This document shows, piece after piece, positions 1-8,916 of a stretch of DNA of 64,000 nucleotides. The stretch comes from Parapristionchus giblindavisi (lineage: Eukaryota > Nematoda > Chromadorea > Rhabditida > Diplogasteridae), in assembly GCA_943737045.1 (NCBI GenBank), contig CALSFV010000342.1, positions 248,001-312,000 on the forward strand, read 5' to 3'. A program made the translations under genes and the position numbers. Numbering within the stretch: the first letter of the stretch is position 1; each line of letters opens with the position of its first letter. Below the pieces are notes generated by a model, which saw only the letters and a list, made by a program, of their open reading frames with translations, had not been told where the DNA came from and did no database searches.

Positions 1-39
1 TAACTTATTTAGTGCACTTATAGGCGACAGTTCTCTCCT

Positions 40-182
40 GTGGCCGTATGCAAGAACAACGGGAAAACCGTTTTCCGGGAAAATGTGACGTCATTAGCGT
101 AGGCGGAGGATTTTTGGAAAACGCCTCCGCCTACGCTAATGACGTCACATTTTCCGGGAAAACGGTCCTTGCATACGGCCAC
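40..182. repeat. Long inverted repeat (hairpin, MITE-like)
   Basis: Two nested pairs of inverted arms are visible: outer arms 40-54 and 168-182 (15 bases, perfect) and inner arms 68-109 and 124-165 (42 bases, one mismatch), with a 14-base loop. The inner arms contain TGACGTCA. A whole-element palindrome of this size is typical of a short non-autonomous DNA transposon or of fold-back DNA. No coding capacity is seen. A B-box-like GGTTCGATTCC lies just to the right (about 185-195), but no tRNA fold could be built around it. Confidence 0.8.
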
Positions 183-399
183 TGGGTTCGATTCCTGGTT
201 GTTTCACCGCCTCCGATCTAACAAGGCCCGAAAGGGTAATTGGTAGTGGCTAGATCATGTGGTAAAGTAGGTCCGAAGAAGAGATTAGGCCCTCCGGACT
301 GAATTGATCTTGTAATATCACTGGCCCAGCAGTAACGGGTTGTACCTTTACCCTTTACCTAATACTGTACTCTATGGTGTTTCGGCCGCTACGTCAATA

Positions 400-632
400 C
401 ATATAAACATAATATAATAACATATAATATATAATATAATATAATAAACATAAGATAATATAATATAATAAACAGATAATATAAAGATAATAATAAGATG
501 ATAATATATAAGATATAATGATGAAGATAATATAATAAACATTATTATTATATTATCTTCTTCTTGTTCCTCTCCCTCTCTCTCTCCCTCTCTCTCTCTC
601 CCTCTCTCCCTCTCTCTCTCCCTCTCTCTCGT
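400..632. repeat. AT-rich and CT-rich simple-sequence tract
   Basis: An AT-only stretch built on TATAATA units (about 400-560) is followed by a pure (CT)n/(CCTCTCT)n tract (about 566-630). The 92-codon minus-strand frame that crosses it is a low-complexity by-product. Bases 183-400 and 633-787 show no gene and no repeat that I can name. Confidence 0.8.
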
Positions 633-787
633 AAGGGCCGCGACCCTCATGCATGCCCCTGCATATGATTGAGTATATTCTCTATCACTCCTTCTTCTAA
701 CTCATTTTCTTCGTTTCTTTTCTTTTCTTTGGATATCACCTCATTCACGACAGTTCAATACAGTAACCCATCCTTATCAATATGGCT

Positions 788-1085
788 ATTATAGAATTAC
801 AAAAGTTTTGCATACATCGCGCAAATGCCGAATATAGTAAACTTCTCCACCGTTGAGAAAAACGCACTCCAAAATTTTCGCCTAATTTCGGGAGGTTTTT
901 CCGAACGTTTTGCAAATGCATATAATTTTATTTATGCTGAAAGCCCAATTAAATGACGAGAAGACGCCATAAAAATCGATGAAATAAGAGAAAATGGTAT
1001 GTCGCGCGAAGAAGTGGGCGGAGTCTGAGTATTGCGCGGCAAATAGCGGAATTTGAATTGTTCGGACAGTTTTAATTCTGTAATA
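788..1085. repeat. Dispersed repeat, copy 1 (related to 24468-24770)
   Basis: About 300 bases are clearly similar over their whole length to the inside of the TIR element at 24361-24803. Shared blocks include GGGAGGTTTTTCCGAA, TGCATATAATTTTATTT, GAAGTGGGCGGAGTC and GTATTGCGCGGCAAA. This copy lacks the GTGTAGCCGAAACTTG terminal repeats, so either it is a truncated relative or the other copy carries a nested insertion. It ends about 160 bases before gene A. Confidence 0.75.
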
Positions 1086-1244
1086 CCGTACCCTCGATAT
1101 CTCCCCCTGACTACCGTACCCAGACGCACTACAGTACCCTGGTGACAGGATGCCTATTGTAAAATTACATTGTCGTTTGCTTTTTTATCTGTGATCTTTG
1201 ATCTGTACCATCATCATTTCAGAGTCTCCCACTCTTGAGCAGCC

Positions 1245-4200
1245 ATGCCGGTTGGCTGGTGTGAGTCAATTACTTTCGAGCGTCTGCGCAAATGGAAACA
1301 AGATGTGTCCAAGGTTCGAATGATCTTTGATCTTTGATCTTTTTTCATTTTCCCTAAAGTTTATTGCGTTCTAGAAAAAGGATCAATATATAAATTTGAT
1401 CTTTGATCTTTGATCCAGGTCACTCCATATCTCTGGCCGGTCTTCATCTCACTATTGGTGACGCAGATCATATGGGCCGGAGTTTATGAATGTAAGGACA
1501 AAGGCAATGTACGTTTTACGCTTTTTTGTTTGTTTTTCACATTAATTACGAATCTGCGTTTTGCTCGTTGACTGGCAATCGTGGAGGATTATGAGTCATT
1601 GCATACAATTGCCTACAATTATTGATTTTCTTGATTAATTGATCTTACAGCTTGTTCCTATGTAGTCTCTCTTTCGTGCTAAACTTGCACTACTTAATGA
1701 TCGTCGATCTCTAATTATCGATTGATTATTATTAATCACTAAGTATCGATTGATTGTAGTTCGTGCGACATATCCGGTACATTTTCGGAGAGGAATCTCT
1801 AGTAAGAAGACTGAACGACAGCAACTCTCTGGCGACCTGGTTGAAGGTTGATATGGTATGTAAAAGTTATGAAAAATCACGAAACGAAAAGAAAATCAGA
1901 TAAAACTCTCTTCGTTTTATGCACTCTCTCGCCCCCTTTGAAAAATTTTCTTTTCGCTAATTTTGAACTCAACATTAACTAAATTGAAAACCGGTATCGA
2001 ACCCACGTGGGAAATGTTATAGAATGGATTCTTTCACAACCATTCTTTAAGATTTCCTCGGTCACAATCACCAACAAATAAGTCAATAAATCAATAAATC
2101 CATTTCAGGACTTCCATGATCCCAATCCGAAGACGCTCGGAGACTTAACTATTGAAACATTGGTAATTGTTTATATTTATTCATTCATTCCCTATAGCCG
2201 CCTAGAGCCTCTGGAGAATCTATATAATCTCATTCACAGAACGAAGATGACCAAAACCGCGATCCGGAGAAAAATTCAATATCTATTTACAACTATTAAA
2301 TGTACTTGCATAAGAAAATGACAAACTCTTTGAAAATACCGAGACAACGGGCGTCTGCACTCTCTCACCTAACCCTCGATTACCTCTCCACTTCCTCACG
2401 TCTAACCCGTCTGACCTTCGCCGCGCTGATTTGATGAAGAGAAAAACACATTTTTTATACGCTCAATGATGACCTTTATCAAGCACAGAACCAAGATGAC
2501 CAAAAACGCGATTTCATCGCGACTTCGTAGGGCCTCAACGGTGGCTTTAGGTGCAAAATGAACATAACCATCGTCAACAGCACCCTTGAGAGCCCTACCC
2601 CAAAATTTGATTTTTTAACTGTTCACTCATTTAAAAAAAATTGTATTAAATGATTGCAGCTTCTCGTCCCAATTTTGGGACTCATGGTCGTTATTCCATT
2701 AGCGATGATCTATATCTCTTCCAAGTGCACGAAAGCATGTGAGCAAGTGGTGCAAGTGGAACAGGCGAATGGTCGGCAGAATGATCAGGTGAGGTGTATG
2801 ATCAAAGATCAAAGATCACATAGCCCACAACACGGCGGTTCAATAAATTCCTCGAAATTCTACTCAAAATGATGTGCAGAAATTTTGTGCGCATATGAGG
2901 TACCGCGAGGCGTCGAAATGACGCTTTGCGGCTACTCGCAATGCATGTTTGTGCCCCATGTACGAACAGTCAACGATAATTGTTTCGGCACAACCATTTT
3001 TGAATATTCCTACATACTATTGGTAGTTTAGCAATATTCAAACATATTTTTCTGTTTGCAAAGATCAAAGATCAAAGATCAAGGATCAAAGATCAAGGAT
3101 CAATTTCAGGAGATCCATGCGTATATAGCAATTTTCTTCGCATTCTACGGCTCGAACGCACTCGCAGTGTAAGTTTGAATCCAATACAGCTTTACAAGTA
3201 CCCGCTCTGGCCGCATAATCTCGCTTGGCGAGTCCTCGAGAGAGTGTCGCCATAGACTAGCTTGTGCGATGGACTGTACCAAAAATATCCTATTAGAGGC
3301 ACACCCCAAGCGAGCTAAAGTCATTTTCTTGTAACTGTCCTAATATACATGTATAATAATAATGCACGCTACTGGACTAAGGGTAAATACAAAACGGATG
3401 GTTTGTTGCGAGCTACCGTAACCGAACTACCGTAATCGAGCTACCGAAATCTTTCTTTCGTTCAGGGACGCGACGGATCTGCTCGATATCGATCTGTACT
3501 GGAAGAAATGGATCTTCGCTTTCTGTAGCATCGCTTACATTTGCGGCATCATTTTTGTGAGCATTGATTTTTTCCTTATGATTATCGATTTTCCTCCAAT
3601 TATTGATTTTTGAACGAATTAATTGCAGGCTTTCTGTACAAACAATATCTGTCCTGAAGGCGTTTTCCTGTTTTTCTTAGTAAGTTTTCCAGTATTATGA
3701 GAAAGATGTTTATCGATTGATCGATTAATTCTACCTTCTAAACTCATGTAGTGTTAAAATCTTGGAACAGTAGATGGAAAAGTGAAAAGTAGTGTTAATT
3801 GTGTCATTGTAAAAGTATTTATTTATTTATTCCATCAAATATAGCAATAAGAGGTGATATGTATAAGAACAGAAGAGGGATAGATGAATTTCCGTCGCAT
3901 AAGGTGATTTCGGTTTTGGCTCGGTTGCAGTTTTTAAAGGATGGGGTTTAGGGACGAATTCGAGAATCTCTAATGATGAGGTTGGAGGGGAGATTTGCTA
4001 ACCCTATACTCAATGCAGGTCGCAAACTGTGTATTCCAATCGCTTTTCTTTCTGACTATTCTTCCCGCAGATTCATTCTGGATAATTATAGCGGCACTCT
4101 TTCTCTTCGGTAAGTGGTCTTTGATCATTTAATCTTTGATCTTTGCTCTTTGATCTTTGATCATTGCAGTCGGCCTCAGTCGCTGCATCAGTGCCAAAAT

Positions 4201-6096
4201 GGGAAAGGGTCCAGATCGTGAACTGCAGCAGCCTTATCCTGCAGAAACGATTTACACATATGTTGGTGTGAGTTTGAATCTGATTCTGAGCAACTCCCAC
4301 AACGAAAACCTGATTAATGTAGGTGTGCTTTTCAGAAATTTTTCAATCAATACGTGACCTATAAAGTCTTCCCACCAGAAGAGGACGATACGCTGGGCCA
4401 AATTTGGAAGGTATGCAATCTTGTGGATCAATTTTATTATACTTGTTCCCATGTGCTCAACTCCTGAAAAAACTCGAGGGTCTCCATCTTTAACACGAAA
4501 TTTTTTTTTCCTTACATTAGCAAGGGAAATATTTTTTCAGTGTAAAAATGCCAAAATGGAAAAATTTTCTTCTCACTTTGCATGCCCTCCCGTACTCTAG
4601 CTTGGCAGAGAGAACAGGAAAACTGAGGGAGAGCGTGCAAAAGTGGACGGGCAAATTTTTTTAATAATTCATTTTGATTTTTGGAATCGTTTTTATTCTA
4701 CCCTTTCTTATATGTTGTAGATATTCCTAAATTAGACTGCTCTGACTAGGGAAAGGAATTGGGATACAGTTTCTATTGTACAAAATTATTAAATATACAT
4801 ATTTTATGATTAATTTAAGAAATTTAGTTTATAATGAATGTTCAGGCACCCCAATCGTCGTACCCGATTGGAGAAATCTTCTACTACGAGCTCGTTCTCT
4901 ACGGTATTCTCGTTGGACAGTCGATGGCTTCAGGTATGATTTTTTTAAAGCCATACCCCAAGCTAATTTGACTCTCCGCACTGGCAACGCTCTCTCGTAG
5001 ACAAAGAAAGCGAGAGAGTGTGGCCAGAGCGGAGAGTTTCAAATTAGCTTTTGGTGTGCCTTTAATCCATTCAATGGGGATTGCAATGCGACGTTTAGTC
5101 TGTAATTTGATGCTTCTTGGCTAGCCATTTGATTCAATTTTTCTGGCAAAACTTTCACCATCGACCACTCCAAAATCAGTTGCCGACGTTTCTGAATGAC
5201 AGGCAGAGTTGAAAGATCATAGGTTGAATAGCTACGTTACACATTTTAATTTCAATTGTTAATTGCGGTCTGGTAATCATAAAAATCTCCCAAATGCGGT
5301 CAGGTTCTTCGATTTTTCGAGATTTTTCTGCTCAAAACGCGGTCAGGCTTCGTAGTTTGCAACCTACTTTTCGATCTATGTGAAAGATCAATCCACATTG
5401 TCATAAAATGAGTATTGTTGTGTTCAAAAGTCACGTAAAGACGAGAAAAATAGGCGAGAGAGTGCGTGGAATGAAGAGAGTTTTCTCCGTTTCTCTATTC
5501 TTTTTCGTTATCAGTGAGATATCCAAGCTCTAGGAGTCAACACGCGCAATCCAACATTAATCCCAATCAATCAATAATAGATTTCAATCAATCAATCAAT
5601 AATAGATTTCAATCAATCAATCAATAATATCAGGCATCATTCCGGGCATTGTCTCCGCTTGCGGTGTGCTCATTGGTGTCGCGTACTCCGCGAAGTCCCG
5701 CAGAGACCGATTACGCCTCCCTCCTCCCCACACGTAAGCATTTCGATGGACTACTCTGGTATTTCGAAACTCAAGTTTAGTTTTCCCCACTTGAACGTGT
5801 AAGTATACTTCAAGTTAAACGTAAGTCTGCTTAAAGCGGTGTGCCATACGGTAATGCATTTCGTCAAATGTTCTCTCAGATGAAGTAGAGTAGTCTGTGA
5901 CGTAGTTTAAGTAGACTATAAGTTTCGAAATACCAGAGTATGATCTTCAAAAATCAATAATTGCAGTGTTATCTTCGGCTTCTGTGGACACTTCGTCGCT
6001 CTCACCGTTCAGTATGCGGTCATCTTCCTATTGAAAACGACTGCTAATCAGTCCAATCAGTCGATAATCGATGAGATTATCGATCGATTGAAATGA
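1245..6096 (+). CDS. Gene A: 14-exon multi-pass membrane protein (406 aa), unknown family
   Basis: Exons (all GT-AG): 1245-1313, 1419-1508, 1760-1855, 2109-2162, 2660-2788, 3110-3168, 3466-3556, 3629-3679, 4019-4109, 4170-4267, 4336-4410, 4846-4933, 5634-5733, 5967-6096. Joined, they give 1221 bases with no internal stop. The protein starts MPVGWCESI and has about nine hydrophobic segments, near residues 26-46, 104-123, 149-166, 180-200, 208-228, 232-248, 310-330, 332-352 and 365-386. The C-terminus is short and polar. There is no signal peptide; the first segment follows a basic stretch (RLRKWK). The start is supported by an acceptor (TTTCAG, to 1222) 22 bases upstream, conserved in gene B at the same distance, which suggests trans-splicing. 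An upstream coding exon is not excluded. AATAAAC motifs follow the stop. The paralogue at 26469-18583 shares exon number and phases. The family is not recognised; a role in transport or sensing would be guesswork. Confidence 0.85.
1322..4168. repeat. Dispersed heptad microsatellite (GATCTTT)n inside gene A introns
   Basis: Short runs of a 7-base unit, GATCTTT or its complement AAAGATC, occur in gene A introns at about 1322-1345, 1397-1417, 2798-2818, 3059-3104 and 4117-4168. The same unit recurs at 6371-6393, 6690-6712, 15139-15169, 15491-15512, 20204-20231, 26180-26202, 26373-26396 and 26511-26532. Several runs lie directly before acceptors (1418, 4169) or directly after donors (26400 on the minus strand), so they may double as pyrimidine tracts in introns. 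No longer element is visible around them. Confidence 0.7.
4947..5062. mobile_element. Palindromic MITE (family P), copy in gene A intron 12
   Basis: A roughly 115-bp imperfect palindrome: AAGCTAATTTGACTCTCCGC at one end, GCGGAGAGTTTCAAATTAGC at the other, and CTCTCTCG-TAGACAAAGAAAG-CGAGAGAG in the centre. It belongs to a family with at least five clear copies here (also 22160-22272, 23672-23785, 25939-26058, 26674-26779) and one decayed copy (25360-25445). It has no coding capacity. The whole-length palindrome and repeated intronic insertion are typical of a MITE. Confidence 0.85.
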
Positions 6097-7010
6097 TCTA
6101 CCTCATTATGTACCAAGCATTAACTGCATTGATCCTCATTGTAATTAATCAATCCTCATCAAAATTTTAGTAACAATAAACGTAGCAACAAACACAACAG
6201 TAACAACAAACAATAAACAATATTTAGTAATAATAAACTATTCTGTCTATGATAAAGTTATTGTTGAACAAATTGTTCATGTGAATAAATTAGCAATTTA
6301 TCTTTAAAGATCTACCCCCAACACTTAGAATCGATACAAGAACAAGACAGTGTGATTTATCGTCATTGTAGTTTGATCTTTGATCTTTGATCTCTATATG
6401 TCTTCAAAATGTTTCTCCAAATAACTAATTCCAAAAAAAAAATTCGGAAACCGCGATTCCGTTTAAATCTCATTTTATCTACAAATTTTTGATTCATTTC
6501 AATCGATTTTGAACTATCATTGATGAGTCGATTTTGCATTGTCCAGCTGTCATTTTCTAGTCCTTATTTTTCATTTGAATATGATAATCATGTTCTACGC
6601 GGTCTCATTCTCATTCCCTTCATTTGCTCTTCTCGGTCGTTTGTCTTCCTATCCTCTTCTCATCGCATCTCCATTTGTCCTTTTTTAAAGGTGATCTTTG
6701 ATCTTTGATATTTTATCTTTACTTTGTTCTTCTATTCGTGTTCCTTTCACTTGTTGCCCTCGGTCTTCCCGTCTGCTTCTCTCGCTACTAGCCCTTCGTC
6801 CGAACTCCCGCGAAGATTCGTTTCTTCCCTCCTTCAACGATGATGTGTAGCTTTCCAAGGTATGAATCTATATCGGCTTTTTAAGCTATTGATTATGTTT
6901 TGTTGCATTTGCCTTGTGTACAAACTCCGCTAGATAAAAGTGCGTTGCTTTCGCACGCCTATTCATAACATGACTGCCACGACCTTGAACGAATGTAACA
7001 AAGCATAACT
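6097..7010 (+). repeat. Gene A 3' flank, copy 1 of a threefold duplicated block
   Basis: This stretch directly follows the stop codon of gene A. It recurs with small differences at 13051-13850 and 15290-16230. Shared landmarks are GTAACAATAAAC, ATCTTTAAAGATCTACC, CTCATTCTCATTCCCTTCA and CCTCCTTCAACGATGATGTG. AATAAA-type poly(A) signals near 6175 and 6228 probably end gene A transcripts. The 62-codon frame at 6520-6708 is repeated at 15638-15826 but drifts like non-coding DNA, so I do not call it. Confidence 0.75.
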
Positions 7011-7020
7011 CTGAGGAGTA

Positions 7021-7647
7021 TATTATAAGCAAAATAAAGGCATTCCGCAGGGAAACAACGCTTCACCTCAGATAGCTGATCTTACGCTAGCATCGATGGA
7101 GTTCCAATATATACAGAAGAAAGTAAAAATGAATCATCCACTAGCGTACTCATTAAATAAAACATATAGATACATTGATGATCTTTTGCATATATCGGAG
7201 AATACTTCAAAGTTTATTGAAATGACGAAAGAAATGTACCATCCGTCCTTAACTTTAGAACAAACAAATAGTGAAGCTAATAAATGTGCATTTTTGGATC
7301 TCTGCATAGAATTGTCCAATGGAAGAGCTACTACTAAACTCTACAACAAGACGGATGACTACAGTTTTGAAGTCATTAGATATCCACACTATCACTCAAA
7401 CATTCCAATGTATATTGGTTTGAACACATTATCGAGCGAAATACTTCGAGTTTATCGTAATTCATCTAATTTTGTATGTTTTAAAGAAAGAGTTAAGTCA
7501 TTATTTGAATATTTCTATAAAAGAGAATACCCATTCCACATTATTCAACCGCGAATCTACAAGGTTCTTAATAAAAACCCGGCAATTAGTTTAAAATATG
7601 GAAAAACGAAAGCTGAAATATGTGTAAAGGTTTTAGATGAAGAGTAA
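7021..7647 (+). pseudogene. 5'-truncated Penelope-type reverse transcriptase (palm C-half and thumb)
   Basis: The open frame reaches back beyond its first ATG (7096) to 7021 and reads GIPQGNNASPQIADL, the RT motif before the catalytic box, at 7039-7083. YIDD follows (RYIDDLLHI, about 7168-7194), then a FLDL motif and a TKLYNKTDDYSF...HSNIP stretch. The block order (G-x-PQG-N, Y-x-DD, FLD, KLY-x-K-x-D, SNIP) fits the RTs of Penelope-like elements; that family call is inference. The N-terminal fingers and first catalytic Asp are missing, and no GIY-YIG nuclease is seen after the stop. It is inserted in copy 1 of the duplicated flank: the other two copies lack it, with junctions near 7010 and 8135. 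It is therefore a dead, 5'-truncated insertion. Confidence 0.75.
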
Positions 7648-7978
7648 TAACAAAGATCAAAAGTACAAAGTCCATACATGCAAACCAAGAACAGACGTAG
7701 AGAGGTAGATCACTAGTCATCTCACGCTCAACCAATCAATCTCTAGTGCTCTCTCACTTCTCCACACTCTCTCACACATACGAAGCGCACTCTTTCTACT
7801 TACAAACGGCAATCAAATGATCATTTCCTCATTATGTATCCTTGCTTTTATGTATACAATATTAGTATTAGCGTAGCGAAATCTCAATCAATTTTCAATC
7901 GTTCATTCTTTAACCTTATTAAGTTCTTCTTCTTTCCTTTGAAAAAACGTTTTATTGAAAACTGTCCTGTGTGGGTCA

Positions 7979-8043
7979 TCCTACTGATGAGGCCCATCCC
8001 ACACGGGCCGGTCCAGTGTCTAGGACCAGGGCCGAAACACTGG
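7979..8043 (+). ncRNA. Hammerhead-ribozyme-like core motifs, rearranged
   Basis: The stretch holds all the pieces of a hammerhead ribozyme. CTGATGA is at 7984-7990, preceded by TCCTA (7979-7983) and followed by GGCCC (7991-7995). CGAAAC is at 8033-8038 after GGGCC (8029-8033; an earlier GGGCC is at 8005-8009). A GTC cleavage-type triplet ends at 8020. TCCTA pairs with TAGGA (8021-8025, stem I), GGCCC with GGGCC (stem II), and CCAGTGT (8013-8019) with ACACTGG (8037-8043, stem III). The order is not standard: the cleavage triplet lies between CTGATGA and GAAA, so one contiguous fold is not possible as written. Penelope-like elements are known to carry hammerheads in their terminal repeats, and this lies 330 bases after the RT fragment. 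Confidence 0.5.
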
Positions 8044-8139
8044 ATCGTTTTATCTCTAGATAGTCAGTCTTTACATAGTTTCTTTTCTAACACAACCTAC
8101 TTTAAAACCATTCTTTCATTACTTTAACTCTATCTCACT

Positions 8140-8916
8140 TGGTGTTACTCAAATAAGATAAAGAAAAACGAATTTGACGAAAGTCGTCATTATCATTATC
8201 GCTCATGAATTTGGCTGTTTACAATATGCTACACTTTAGATACTAATATTGATGTAAATGCAAACTTTCAAGAAAAGTTCAAGAAAAGTGCGCAAAATGA
8301 TGAGAGCGTAGACAAAATTGATGAATCTAAAGTAATCTCTCATCGTATAGGTCGATTCGTCGCGTCATCGCCGTACAGAATCGTCATCTTTAACGACATC
8401 ATCTCGTAGATTTCTCGATGGAGCTTTTAGGTATCCATGAATCTATACTACTCTGCTATAGTAATCTACAGATCACCATCCTCGTCGATGACGTCATCAG
8501 AACAGTATCGTACTCGTGACATCTCTGGAGAGTAAGATGCCCTGTTGCTGACTCCATATGCTGAACATTTTTCAGACAGAATAAAGATATTAGGGTGTGC
8601 TAGAGCTTGTAACGGGTGTCAAAGCCCGCGAAGTTAAATGGGCGGAGCCAAAATCACTATATATTAGGGGTCCACTGAAATGGACCGGGAAGTATATCTA
8701 GATCAGTTGAAATGTCTGTTAATAGGGACCCATGGTCTAGTGGATAACAGGTCGGACGGCCAATCCGAGCGGTTGGTCGGCAAGAAAGTTCGAATCCCAG
8801 AGCAAGATCATCGAAAGAACAACGCCTAAATCTTAACTATTTTAACTTAACTTAACTATTACTTAACTTAACTATTTTTTTCTTTTTTTGCTATTTTTAC
8901 TTGATTAAATCAAATT
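8140..8916 (+). repeat. Distal duplicated block, copy 1
   Basis: This block carries a run of shared landmarks: CTCTCATCGTATAGGTCGAT, TTTTTCAGACAGAATAAAGA, GCCCGCGAAG, GGGCGGAGCCAAAATCACTA and the tRNA-like module. It recurs at 13851-14660 and 16605-17231. It ends in an AT-rich TTAACTTAACTA stretch that runs straight into the 12-bp satellite. No gene is seen. Confidence 0.7.
8724..8806 (+). repeat. tRNA-derived SINE-like head, copy 1
   Basis: TGGTCTAGTGG matches the pol III A box, and GTTCGAATCC about 45 bases later matches the B box. Acceptor and T-stem pairing is poor, so this is not a working tRNA gene. Three copies exist (8724, 14538, 17074), each at the same place in a duplicated block of several hundred bases. 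Copies 1 and 3 run into the 12-bp satellite, and copy 3 then into poly(A). That order (tRNA-like head, body, tail) is the layout of a SINE. Confidence 0.65.

Noticed and set aside
2239..2300. Alternative gene A exon after exon 4 (NEDDQNRDPEK then stop)
   Set aside because: It would end the protein early, and gene B has no counterpart; the exon at 2660 keeps the frame and is shared.
6520..6708. 62-codon frame repeated at 15638-15826
   Set aside because: Present only because the 3' flank is duplicated; copy 2 (about 13400-13550) has lost it by deletion without other sign of coding selection.
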